Source: Nocardia sp. CC227C
GTDB taxonomy: Bacteria; Actinomycetota; Actinomycetes; Mycobacteriales; Mycobacteriaceae
Direction: 5' to 3'
Assembly: GCF_030767025.1 (NCBI RefSeq)
Contig: NZ_JASITE010000008.1
Span: forward strand, 124,001-188,000
Length of the DNA: 64,000 nucleotides
Every line of letters begins with the position of its first letter. The first letter of the stretch is position 1. Shown here in pieces: positions 18,596-26,860 of the stretch. The translations under genes and the position numbers were made by a program. The notes under the pieces are model-generated. The model was not told where the DNA came from, did no database searches, and was given only the letters and a program-made list of their open reading frames with translations.

Positions 18596-18627
18596 CCGTG
18601 CGGCCCGCTCACCGGCGGGCCGCACGG
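18596..18627 (+). terminator. Terminator of the acyl-CoA dehydrogenase pair
   Basis: CCGTGCGGCCCG and CGGGCCGCACGG form a perfect 12-bp stem with an 8-base loop, beginning 7 bases after the stop codon. Confidence 0.7.
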
Positions 18628-18725
18628 GCCGTGACGGACACCACATCCGAACCCGTCACGCGCCGTGCCCCTGTCTCGTCCAAGGGTTGTGCCGAACCGT
18701 CCGGCATCGACGAAAGGATGAGCAC

Positions 18726-19166
18726 ATGTCGCGTCTGAATCTGCCGAAGCTGGCCCCCGAGGTCTACAAGGCCTGGGCGGCCGCGGAGATGGCGATCCAC
18801 CAGGGCCCGCTCGACCCGGTGGTGCGGGAGCTGGTGAAGATCCGCGTCTCGCAGATCAACGGCTGCCTGTACTGCATCGATATGCACACCACGCAGGCCC
18901 GCAAGGAGGGCGAGAGCGAGCAGCGGATCTTCCACCTGAACGCGTGGCGGGAGTCGACGCTGTTCACCGAGGTCGAAAAGGCGGCCCTCGAATACGCCGA
19001 GGCGGCAACCGAACTCGGCCCGCACGGGGTGAGCGATGAGGTGTGGGCCACCGTCGAGAAGCATTTCGACGAGGGCCAGCGCGGCGGCCTGGTCGCCATT
19101 ACCGCGCAGATCAACCTGTGGAACCGGCTGGGCGTGCCACTGCGGATCCAGCCCGGCGGCTACTGA
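18726..19166 (+). CDS. AhpD-like carboxymuconolactone decarboxylase family protein
   Basis: A 146-aa all-helical protein of the AhpD/CMD superfamily. The redox motif is NGCLYCIDMHTTQARKEGE near residue 39 (C-x2-C-x3-H), the proton-relay arrangement of alkylhydroperoxidase-type enzymes. The ATG at 18726 has GAAAGGA 7 bases upstream; a longer in-frame extension to 18687 lacks such a site. The role is probably peroxide or thiol chemistry, but AhpD-like folds also serve other reactions. A CGHxxx-type peroxiredoxin partner is not adjacent. Confidence 0.9.
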   Translation: MSRLNLPKLAPEVYKAWAAAEMAIHQGPLDPVVRELVKIRVSQINGCLYCIDMHTTQARKEGESEQRIFHLNAWRESTLFTEVEKAALEYAEAATELGPHGVSDEVWATVEKHFDEGQRGGLVAITAQINLWNRLGVPLRIQPGGY

Positions 19167-19257
19167 CCGAGCCGTCCCGGGTATCGGCCGCGCATCCGTA
19201 GGCCGACGAGCCGTACGCGCCGAAGACGCTCCGGAGTCGGCCCGGAGTCGGCCCGGG

Positions 19258-20628
19258 TCAGGACAGATCCGCGAGCGCCGCCTCGATGGCGCGGTGAAAG
19301 GTGGGGTAAGCCAGGATCATTCGGCGCAAGGTGGTGACGGGCACCTCCGCGTGCACGGCCACCGCCAGGGCGCTGAGCACCTCACCGCCGCACGGGCCGA
19401 CCGACGTGGCTCCCACCAGCACACCGCGATCGGCATCCTCGACAACCTTGACGAAGCCCTGGTTGCCGACCTTGTGAATCCAGCCGCGTGTGGAGGCCGG
19501 GACCTCGACGCTGCCGACGCGCACCGACAGTCCGGCCTCCCGCGCCTGGGCCTCCGTCATGCCGACCGCACCGATCTCCGGATCGGTGAAGGTGACCCGG
19601 GGCACCGCCCGGTAGTCGCCGGATTCACCGTCGTCGCCGAGGATGTCCTGTGCCGCGATGCGGGCCTGGTACATGGACATATGCGTGAACTCGCCCTTGC
19701 CGGTGACATCGCCGATGGCCCACACCCCGTCGGCGGCCCGCATGCGCTCGTCGACCTCGATCTTCTTCGCGCTCTCGTCCAGTCCGACGGCGGCGACGCC
19801 GAGCCGGGCCAGATCGGTGTGGCGTCCGGTGGCGACCAGCATCCGCTGTGCGTAGTGCACGTCGCCGTCGTCGGTGTGCACGACGAACCGATATCCGTCG
19901 TGGTCCACCTGCTTCGGCGAGGTGCCGGTGCGCACCCGGATACCTTCGGCGGCAAAGACTTCCGACAGCACTTCGGCCGCCTCCGGCTCGTCCTTGGGCA
20001 CCAGGCGGCTGCGCACCAGCATGGTCACCGCACTGCCGAAGCGCGCGAAGATCTGCGCGAACTCGCAGGCCACGGGGCCGCCGCCCACGACGATCAGCGA
20101 TTCGGGCGCTTCGGTGGCGGTCACCGCGTCCCGATTGGTCCAGAACGGTGTGCGATCGAGTCCGGAGATGGGCGGAATCATCGGCGCCGTACCGGGATTG
20201 AGCACGATCGCGCGCTCGGCCCGGAACACGCGCGGCCCGTCGGCGGTATCGACGGTCACCTCCCCCGGCGCGCTGATCCGCCCCCAGCCGCGCACGAACC
20301 GGCCCCCGGCCTTCTCGAACCGTTCGACGGCCGCGGCATCGTTCCAGTCGTCGGTGGCCTCGTCACGAACGCGCCGCGCGACGGGCGTCCAGTCGTGGCG
20401 CACGGTCGCCGAGCCGGCCAGCTTGTCCACCCGCCGTCCCTCGGCCACGGCGGCGGCCGCACGCACCATCATCTTGGTGGGAACGCACGCGTAGTAGGGG
20501 CATTCGCCGCCGACCAGCCGACCTTCGACGCCGATCACCGACAGGCCGGCCCGGGCCAGTCTGGTCGCGGCGTCCTCACCGCCGGGCCCGAGTCCGACCA
20601 CCACCGCATCGACCGTCTCGACCGCCAT
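19258..20628 (-). CDS. FAD-dependent class I pyridine nucleotide-disulfide oxidoreductase
   Basis: A 456-aa flavoprotein related to dihydrolipoamide dehydrogenase and mercuric reductase. An FAD motif VVGLGPGGEDAATRLA is followed by the redox-active pair in GGECPYYACVPTK (C-x4-C, residue 40 region). The NAD(P) motif is VVGGGPVACEFAQIFARFG and the second FAD motif VWAIGDVTGKGEFTHM. At the C-terminus, where the family normally has the catalytic H-P-T, this protein reads AYPTFHRAIE, so tyrosine replaces the histidine. That makes a classical dihydrolipoamide dehydrogenase role unlikely. The start at 20628 follows GGGAG. Confidence 0.88.
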   Translation of the reverse strand: MAVETVDAVVVGLGPGGEDAATRLARAGLSVIGVEGRLVGGECPYYACVPTKMMVRAAAAVAEGRRVDKLAGSATVRHDWTPVARRVRDEATDDWNDAAAVERFEKAGGRFVRGWGRISAPGEVTVDTADGPRVFRAERAIVLNPGTAPMIPPISGLDRTPFWTNRDAVTATEAPESLIVVGGGPVACEFAQIFARFGSAVTMLVRSRLVPKDEPEAAEVLSEVFAAEGIRVRTGTSPKQVDHDGYRFVVHTDDGDVHYAQRMLVATGRHTDLARLGVAAVGLDESAKKIEVDERMRAADGVWAIGDVTGKGEFTHMSMYQARIAAQDILGDDGESGDYRAVPRVTFTDPEIGAVGMTEAQAREAGLSVRVGSVEVPASTRGWIHKVGNQGFVKVVEDADRGVLVGATSVGPCGGEVLSALAVAVHAEVPVTTLRRMILAYPTFHRAIEAALADLS

Positions 20629-20805
20629 GTCCCCGCTCCCTCTCGCTGGATTCCCGGCCATCCGCACGCCGTGTCGACGATACGCGGCGGCCGGCTCGAT
20701 CCGAGGAGCCGCCGCCGGACCAGGGAGTTTCGGTCACACCCGGCAATTCGATCTTGACGTATTCTCTTCGCGTGATGGCCGGGCAGAGCGTCGTATCCTG
20801 CACCT

Positions 20806-21249
20806 ATGCTTGCCGCACAGTTGGCCGAGGAGTTCCCGGTGGTGTCCTTGGACACCGATGCGCTGGAGGCGGCCAGACTCATGGCGGAGCATCGGCTGCC
20901 CGGCATCCTGGTGATGGGCCGGGACGGCTGTCCGGCGGCGGTGCTGGGCGCGTGGCAGGTGGTGCGTTTCATCATCCCGCAGTACGTGCAGGACGATCCC
21001 TCGCTGGCCGGGGTGCTGGACGAGCCGCTGTGCGACAAGACCGCGAAACGCCTGCGGGGCAAGACGGTTCGGGATGTGATGCCCGAGAAGCCCGGCAGCG
21101 TCCCCGCCGCCCGTCCGGACGACACCCTGATCGAGGTCGCGGCGACCATGGCCCGGCACCGCTCCCCGATCGTGGCGGTGCTGGAGAACAGGCGACTGCT
21201 CGGCGTGGTCACCTCGTCGCGACTGCTGGCCGCCGCGCTCCAGGTCTGA
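20806..21249 (+). CDS. CBS-domain pair protein
   Basis: A 147-aa protein made of two CBS motifs (about residues 10-55 and 88-146), which normally bind adenine nucleotides and regulate a partner. The second motif reads TVRDVMPEKPGSVPAARPDD and SPIVAVLENRRLLGVVTSSR. The gene lies 28 bp upstream of a membrane transporter on the same strand, so it probably gates or senses for that transporter. TATCCT begins about 16 bases before the ATG and could drive an mRNA with a very short or no leader. Confidence 0.88.
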   Translation: MLAAQLAEEFPVVSLDTDALEAARLMAEHRLPGILVMGRDGCPAAVLGAWQVVRFIIPQYVQDDPSLAGVLDEPLCDKTAKRLRGKTVRDVMPEKPGSVPAARPDDTLIEVAATMARHRSPIVAVLENRRLLGVVTSSRLLAAALQV

Positions 21250-21277
21250 CGGCCGCCCGCACCCGCGGGGGCGGCCG

Positions 21278-22561
21278 ATGACCGCCGTGGCGGTGGCGGT
21301 CTTCCTCATCGCCTACGCCCTCATCGCCTCCGAGCGCGTGCACAAGACCACCGCGGCGCTGGGCGGCGCGGCCATCGTGCTGGCGCTGGGCGTCCTCGAC
21401 GCCGACGACGTCTTCTACTCGCACGAGACCGGCATCGACTGGAATGTCATCTTCCTGCTGCTCGGCATGATGATCATCGTCGGCGTGCTGCGCCAGACCG
21501 GCGTCTTCGAGTACACGGCGGTGTGGGCGGCCAAACGCGCGCGGGGCTCCGCGCTGCGGGTCATGATCCTGCTGACCCTCATCACCGCCGTCGCCTCGGC
21601 CTTCCTCGACAATGTGACCACGGTGCTGCTCATCGCCCCGGTCACGCTGCTGGTGTGCGAACGGCTGGAGGTGCCGCCGGCTCCTTTCCTGATCGCCGAG
21701 GTGCTGGCCTCGAATATCGGCGGCGCGGCCACCCTCATCGGCGATCCGCCCAATATCATCATCGGCAGCCGGGCCGATCTGTCGTTCAACGACTTCCTGT
21801 GGAATATGGCCCCCATCGTGCTGCTGGTGCTGCTGGTGCTCGTCGTCATGCTGCCGCGGCTGTTCCGGGGCTCGTTCGAGGTGGATCCGGAGCGGGCGGC
21901 CGATGTGATGGCGCTGAACGAGCGTGAGGCGATTCGCGATCCGAAGTTGCTGGTGAAGTGCGGCGTCGTGCTCGCCGCGGTATTCGCGGGATTTGTCGGG
22001 CATTCCGTCTTCCAGATCGAACCGTCGATGGTGGCCCTGCTCGGCGCGGGCGTCCTGGTCCTGATCTCCGACCTGCCGCAACGGGATTACCTCGCCTCCG
22101 TGGAATGGGAGACACTGCTGTTCTTCGTCGGCCTGTTCATCATGGTCGGCGCGCTGGTGAAGACCGGGGTGATCGAGCGGCTCGCCGCCCGCGCCACCGA
22201 GGTCACCGGCGGCAATGCCCTGCTGGCCACCATGCTCATCCTGGTGATCTCGGCCGTGCTCTCGGGCATCGTCGACAACATCCCCTATGTCGCGACCATG
22301 AGTCCGCTGGTGGCGGACCTGGCGGGCAGTATGGACCAGCACGCCGAGGCGCTGTGGTGGTCGCTGGCCCTGGGCGCGGACTTCGGCGGCAACCTCACCG
22401 CCGTCGGCGCGAGCGCCAACGTGGTCATGCTGGGCATCGCCCGACGAGCCGACACGCCGATCTCGTTCTGGGAATTCACCCGCAAGGGCATGGTGGTGAC
22501 GGCGGTGAGCGTCGCGGTGGCGGCGCCGTATCTCTGGCTGCGCTACTTCGTGCTCGCCTGA
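21278..22561 (+). CDS. SLC13/ArsB-NhaD superfamily ion transporter
   Basis: A 427-aa transporter with about eleven membrane helices. Two inverted repeats are visible, each with a hairpin-helix motif: ASAFLDNVTTVLLIAPVTLL near residue 108 and LSGIVDNIPYVATMSPLV near residue 328. The conserved asparagines of these motifs are typical of the ion transporter (IT) superfamily, which includes CitM, ArsB, NhaD and YbiR. The substrate (dicarboxylate, arsenite, sodium/proton) is not determinable by reading. It follows the CBS protein in one operon. Confidence 0.88.
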   Translation: MTAVAVAVFLIAYALIASERVHKTTAALGGAAIVLALGVLDADDVFYSHETGIDWNVIFLLLGMMIIVGVLRQTGVFEYTAVWAAKRARGSALRVMILLTLITAVASAFLDNVTTVLLIAPVTLLVCERLEVPPAPFLIAEVLASNIGGAATLIGDPPNIIIGSRADLSFNDFLWNMAPIVLLVLLVLVVMLPRLFRGSFEVDPERAADVMALNEREAIRDPKLLVKCGVVLAAVFAGFVGHSVFQIEPSMVALLGAGVLVLISDLPQRDYLASVEWETLLFFVGLFIMVGALVKTGVIERLAARATEVTGGNALLATMLILVISAVLSGIVDNIPYVATMSPLVADLAGSMDQHAEALWWSLALGADFGGNLTAVGASANVVMLGIARRADTPISFWEFTRKGMVVTAVSVAVAAPYLWLRYFVLA

Positions 22562-22685
22562 CCGATCGGCCCCGCGGGCGGCCCACCCGAAATGTGCCCG
22601 CCACCGGTGAGAATCCACACATTAAGGTCACGATCTGCGTGGCGATTTCGTGTCGGGGAGTGGGATACTCCAGAATTGCCGCGCC

Positions 22686-24770
22686 ATGTCTGTCTCTTCC
22701 ACGTCATCGTCGACCACCCCGACCACCGGTTCCGGCGACGCCGCCCCGCGTCGTCGCGAATACCGCTTGGACCTCGACGGACTCCGCGGAATAGCCATCG
22801 CCCTGGTGGTGGTCTTCCATATCTGGTTCGGCCGGGTGTCCGGTGGCGTGGACGTCTTCCTGGTGCTGTCGGGCTTCTTCTTCACCGGAATGCTGCTGCG
22901 GCAGGCCGAGACGGGCTCGGTGGGAATCCGGCAGACGCTGCGGCGCACGGGGCGGCGGCTGCTACCGGCCATGGTGGTGGTGCTGACCGCGGTGGCCGTC
23001 GCGACGGTCGTCTTCCAGCCCTATACCCGCTGGTCCGATATGGCCGCGCAGACGCTGGCCTCGCTGTTCTACTACCAGAACTGGTACCTGGGGGCGGCGT
23101 GGACCGACTACCTGGCGGCCGATCCCGCCGTGAGCCCGCTCCAGCATCTGTGGTCCATGTCCGTGCAGGGGCAGATGTATCTGGCGCTGCTGGCCCTGGT
23201 CGCGCTGGTGGCCTTCGGCTGCCGCCGCGCCGATCGGGTGCGGTCGGTGACCTCCGCGACGGCCGCGCTGTTCGGCGTGCTGGCCGTCGCCTCGTTCCTC
23301 CATGCCACGCAAGGGGTTTCGAATCAGCAGGGCTGGAACTACTACGACACCTTCGCGCGCGCCTGGGAGCCGCTGGTGGGTGCACTGCTGGCCTTGGCCG
23401 CCCCGCACATCTCGCTGCCCCGCCTGGCCCGCGCGGTGCTGGCGGTCGCGGGTCTGTCCGCCATCGTGGCCTGCGGCTGGCTGATCGACGGAGCGGCGCG
23501 CTTCCCCGGTCCGGCGGCGCTGCTGCCGGTCGGCGCGACCGTGGCCATCATCGCGGCAGGCGCGAATCTCGGTGGGGAGCAGCAGCCCTGGGTGAACCGG
23601 ATGCTGGCCAGCGCCCCCGCGGTGCGGCTGGGGTCACTCGCGTACTCGCTGTACCTGTGGCACTGGCCGATTCTCATCTTCATGCTCGGCGAGACACAGT
23701 CGCGCGACGCCGGCTTGGCCGGTGGCGCGGCCGTGATCGCCGCGTCCCTGCTGCTCGCCTACGCGACCAGCCGGTTCATCGAGGAGCCGCTGCGCGTGCG
23801 CGGCGAGCCCGCCGCGGACCGCGACTACCGCCTGCGCGCCGGCTTCGCCACCGCGACGGTCGGCATTCTGCTGATCGGATGCGCGTTCACCTGGCAGGTG
23901 ATCAACGGTTCGAAGCTGCAGCCGGTGGGTGAACTCGATCCGGTGCGCTACCCGGGAGCGGAGGCGCTCATCGCGCACGCGCCGGTGCCCAATGCCGAGA
24001 TGCGGCCGACCGTCGCGGAGGCGCCCGCCGACAACGCCTACCCCACCCGGGACGGCTGCATCTCCGATTTCGACACCCGCGCCGTCATCACCTGCGAGTA
24101 CGGCGACACCTCCGCGACCCGCACCATTGCCGTGGTCGGCAATTCCCATGCCGAGCACTGGATTCCGGCCCTGCACCTGTTGGGTGAGGAGCACGGCTTC
24201 CGGCTGGTCGTCCTCCTGAAGATGGGCTGCCCGCTCACCGTGGCCGCCGAGCCCATGTACAAGGGCCTGCCCATCGCCGACTGCCGCGACTGGTCCGCCG
24301 AGGTGATCGACCGGCTCGGCGAGGAGCAGCCGGATTGGGTGTTCACCACCGGTACCCGCCCCGCCGACGCGGGCGGGGACGAGACGCCGACGGACTATCT
24401 GGATGTGTGGGCCGCCCTGGAGAGCCGCGGCCTGCACGTACTCGCGATGCGGGACACCCCCTGGTTGCGCCGCGACAAGGTCCGCTACCGCGCCATCGAC
24501 TGCCTGGCCGCCGGCGGCGACCGGGTGAGCTGCGGTATGAAGCGCGAGGACGCGCTGTCGCCGGTCAATCCGGCGGCCGGGCCCGCCGAGGATTTCCCGA
24601 ACGTCTTCCCGTTGGATCTCTCCGACGCGGTGTGCCGTCCGGACGTCTGCTCGGTGATCGAGGGCAATATCCTCGTCTACCACGACGAGCACCATCTCAC
24701 CGCGAGCTATTCGCGGTCGCTGGCACCGGAACTGGGCCGTCAGCTGCAACCGCTGCTCGGCTGGTGGTGA
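22686..24770 (+). CDS. Membrane acyltransferase with C-terminal SGNH domain (OafA/YrhL type)
   Basis: A 694-aa O-acyltransferase. The first 390 residues form an acyltransferase-3 domain with about ten helices and the motifs RLDLDGLRGIAIALVVVFHI (catalytic His) and GGVDVFLVLSGFFFTG. The C-terminal 270 residues are an extracytoplasmic SGNH hydrolase-like domain with VVGNSHAEHWIPAL and DEHHLTASYS near the end. Homologues acetylate cell-wall polysaccharides such as arabinogalactan or peptidoglycan-linked glycans. Start is uncertain: ATG at 22686 is used here; an in-frame GTG at 22650 is also open. It converges on the TetR gene with only one base between stops. Confidence 0.88.
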   Translation: MSVSSTSSSTTPTTGSGDAAPRRREYRLDLDGLRGIAIALVVVFHIWFGRVSGGVDVFLVLSGFFFTGMLLRQAETGSVGIRQTLRRTGRRLLPAMVVVLTAVAVATVVFQPYTRWSDMAAQTLASLFYYQNWYLGAAWTDYLAADPAVSPLQHLWSMSVQGQMYLALLALVALVAFGCRRADRVRSVTSATAALFGVLAVASFLHATQGVSNQQGWNYYDTFARAWEPLVGALLALAAPHISLPRLARAVLAVAGLSAIVACGWLIDGAARFPGPAALLPVGATVAIIAAGANLGGEQQPWVNRMLASAPAVRLGSLAYSLYLWHWPILIFMLGETQSRDAGLAGGAAVIAASLLLAYATSRFIEEPLRVRGEPAADRDYRLRAGFATATVGILLIGCAFTWQVINGSKLQPVGELDPVRYPGAEALIAHAPVPNAEMRPTVAEAPADNAYPTRDGCISDFDTRAVITCEYGDTSATRTIAVVGNSHAEHWIPALHLLGEEHGFRLVVLLKMGCPLTVAAEPMYKGLPIADCRDWSAEVIDRLGEEQPDWVFTTGTRPADAGGDETPTDYLDVWAALESRGLHVLAMRDTPWLRRDKVRYRAIDCLAAGGDRVSCGMKREDALSPVNPAAGPAEDFPNVFPLDLSDAVCRPDVCSVIEGNILVYHDEHHLTASYSRSLAPELGRQLQPLLGWW

Positions 24771-24771
24771 G

Positions 24772-25326
24772 CTAGCGCGGCAGCAGCGGTACCAGCTGCT
24801 CGCGCACCTCGTCCAGCGGCCGGGTGGTTTTCAGCGCCCGTGCCTGGATGATGGCCCCCTCGATGGCGCTGAGCATGAATCCGGCCAGTGACCGTGCCCG
24901 CTGCGCGGGCATGCCCTCGCGGATCAGCGCGGCGGCGAGCCGTTCGGTCCAGTCGCCGAAGGCCAGCGCCGCGACGGCCTGCACGCGCGGCTCGTCCTCG
25001 GCCAGGGCGGCACTGACCACCGGGCAGCCCGCCCCGAAGGCGCTGCGTTCCAGATTGCGCTTCCACCAGTCCAGCAGGGCCACCAGCCAGTCCTCGGCGG
25101 TGCCGGTGGACATGAACTTGTCGATGAGCGCGGACATGCGATCGCCCGCCACCTTGGTGGCGGCCTCCACGAGCTCACCCTTGCCCGCGGGGAAGTGCTG
25201 GTAGAGCGAATTGCGGGATGCGCGGCTGCGGTCCAGCAGGGCGGACAGTCCCGCACCGTGCACCCCCTGTTCCCGCACCAGTTCGATGGCGCTCTCGATC
25301 AACCGTTCCCGGGGTCCGGCGCTCAT
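24772..25326 (-). CDS. TetR-family transcriptional regulator
   Basis: A 184-aa repressor. Its N-terminal helix-turn-helix reads LIESAIELVREQGVHGAGLS and then LLDRSRASRNSLYQHFPAGKGELV. The C-terminal part resembles TetR_C of the YfiR/LmrA type. The ATG at 25326 follows AGGAG; an upstream in-frame extension to 25386 would overlap the operators. It is divergent from a thioesterase gene, and two copies of a 16-bp palindrome lie between them, so it very likely controls itself and the thioesterase. Confidence 0.9.
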   Translation of the reverse strand: MSAGPRERLIESAIELVREQGVHGAGLSALLDRSRASRNSLYQHFPAGKGELVEAATKVAGDRMSALIDKFMSTGTAEDWLVALLDWWKRNLERSAFGAGCPVVSAALAEDEPRVQAVAALAFGDWTERLAAALIREGMPAQRARSLAGFMLSAIEGAIIQARALKTTRPLDEVREQLVPLLPR

Positions 25327-25362
25327 GCGATCTCCTGACGGTCGTGCGGCACAGGTCTTGCG

Positions 25363-25414
25363 TGAACCGATCGGTCCATGATCCAATCATGACAGATGTG
25401 AACCGATCGGTTCA
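25363..25414. promoter_or_regulatory. Two TetR operators between regulator and thioesterase
   Basis: TGAACCGATCGGTTCA (25399-25414) is a perfect 16-bp palindrome. TGAACCGATCGGTCCA (25363-25378) is the same with one mismatch. They are 36 bp apart and bracket the divergent promoter region. Palindromes of this kind are typical TetR-family targets. Confidence 0.8.
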
Positions 25415-25431
25415 TCGAAAGGATTCCATTC

Positions 25432-25881
25432 ATGACCGCACCCGAGATCGACTTCGCCGCACTGTCGGGCTTGGAGCTGCTGCGGACCGCCATGACCAGG
25501 TCGGACCGCCCGCCCTACATCGGCGATCTGCTCGGCATCGAGGTCGATTCGCTGGAGGAGGGCGAGGTGGTGTTCAGCCTGCGCACCCGCCCGGACTTCG
25601 CCAACCCGCTCGGCACCACCCACGGCGGCATCTGCGCCACCCTGCTCGATTCGGTCATGGGCTGCGCGGTGCACACCACCCTCCCGGCGGGCGTGGGGTA
25701 CACCACGCTCGGACTAGAGATCAAATACGTTCGCGCGGTCCCCACCGACGGCCGCACACTCACCGCGACCGGCACCACCGTCCACGTCGGCCGCACCACC
25801 GCCACCGCCGAGGGCCGCGTCACCGACGACCGGGGCCGCCTGGTCGCGCACGCCACCACCACCTGCGTCATCTTCCGCTGA
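25432..25881 (+). CDS. PaaI-family hotdog thioesterase
   Basis: A 149-aa single-hotdog acyl-CoA thioesterase. The signature NPLGTTHGGICATLLDSVMG lies near residue 58, with the catalytic aspartate in LLDS, as in PaaI-type enzymes. Such enzymes hydrolyse phenylacetyl-CoA or other acyl-CoA esters. It is divergent from and probably repressed by the TetR protein, whose operators lie just upstream of its ATG. The inducing ligand is likely an acyl-CoA or related compound (inference). Confidence 0.9.
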   Translation: MTAPEIDFAALSGLELLRTAMTRSDRPPYIGDLLGIEVDSLEEGEVVFSLRTRPDFANPLGTTHGGICATLLDSVMGCAVHTTLPAGVGYTTLGLEIKYVRAVPTDGRTLTATGTTVHVGRTTATAEGRVTDDRGRLVAHATTTCVIFR

Positions 25882-25922
25882 CACCGGAACCCCGTGCGCG
25901 GCCCCACATGCCGCGCACGCCG

Positions 25923-25962
25923 GAGCCGCCCCGATCGCATCCCTGCACGGTCGGGGCGGCTC
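25923..25962. terminator. Bidirectional terminator between thioesterase gene and kdpC
   Basis: GAGCCGCCCCGA pairs perfectly with TCGGGGCGGCTC over a 16-base loop in the gap between two convergent genes. Confidence 0.7.
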
Positions 25963-25989
25963 ACTCTCCGGCACGATCCGCCGAAAGGT

Positions 25990-26859
25990 TCAGCCGCGCA
26001 ATGGGAAACGGCGGTCCAGGTCCAGGTTCAGCGCGAGCACGTCCACCCGCGGCTCCCCCAGGAAGCCGAGATCCCGCCCGCTGGTGTGCGCTCCCACCAG
26101 CGCGCGGACCTCGTCCACGGACACCCGGCGAGCCGCGGCGACCCGGGCGATCTGAACGGCCGCGTACTCCGGTGAGATATGCGGATCCAGGCCGCTGCCA
26201 CCGGCGGTGACCGCATCGGCGGGGACCGCCGGATCGGCCGGGACGTCACCCGCGATCGGGACGAAGCGACCGCGGGAGTAGACCTCCCCCGGCACCGCGC
26301 ACCGCACCCGCACGCCCCGGTACTCGGCGAGAAACGGTGTGGCCGGGCAGAGTTCGTTGACACTGACCACGTCGGCGGGGTGCTCGACCTCGCCGTCCGC
26401 CGAGCGTGGCCCGATGACCGCCAGCACCGCGCCCACACCGCCGGGGGTGCAGAAGGCCCGCCGCCCGTCGACGCCCTCGCGTGCGCCGATTTCCCTGCTG
26501 CGGGTGCAGATATCGGTGAGCAGGCTGGTTCGCTCCGACGTGTCGACGATATCCTCCGGCCCCAGATTGCTTGCCGAGGTGGACATCGGATCGTAGCCGT
26601 CACCGGCCGCGGAGGGACGGCTCTGGAAATAGCGCGGCAGGGCCGTACCGTCGGCGTCGGTGAAGGACTGCCCGATCAGGCTGGAGCCCACCACCTTTCC
26701 GTCCCGCTCGAGCAGCGACCCCTCGGCCTTGCCCCGCAGGCCCGGTAGCTGCGCCACCGCGAAAACTGCGACGGGATAGACGATTCCGGTGACGACGGTG
26801 AGCACCAGCAGCGCGCGCAGCGCCGCGAGGTGTTGCCGAATCCAGGTTGACATACGCAT
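25990..26859 (-). CDS. kdpC: Potassium-transporting ATPase subunit KdpC
   Basis: Accessory subunit of the KdpFABC potassium pump. The single N-terminal membrane helix (ALRALLVLTVVTGIVYPVAV) and motifs GSSLIGQSF, YFQSRPSA and GSGLDPHISPEYA are standard, with the terminal VNVLxLNLxLD-like DVLALNLDLDRRF. At 289 aa it is about 100 residues longer than the E. coli protein. The extra segment, about residues 105-205, contains four cysteines and sits between the RPSA and GSGLDPH motifs. Similar enlarged forms occur in other actinobacteria as I recall. It starts one base after the kdpB stop. Confidence 0.93.
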   Translation of the reverse strand: MRMSTWIRQHLAALRALLVLTVVTGIVYPVAVFAVAQLPGLRGKAEGSLLERDGKVVGSSLIGQSFTDADGTALPRYFQSRPSAAGDGYDPMSTSASNLGPEDIVDTSERTSLLTDICTRSREIGAREGVDGRRAFCTPGGVGAVLAVIGPRSADGEVEHPADVVSVNELCPATPFLAEYRGVRVRCAVPGEVYSRGRFVPIAGDVPADPAVPADAVTAGGSGLDPHISPEYAAVQIARVAAARRVSVDEVRALVGAHTSGRDLGFLGEPRVDVLALNLDLDRRFPLRG

Positions 26860-26860
26860 A

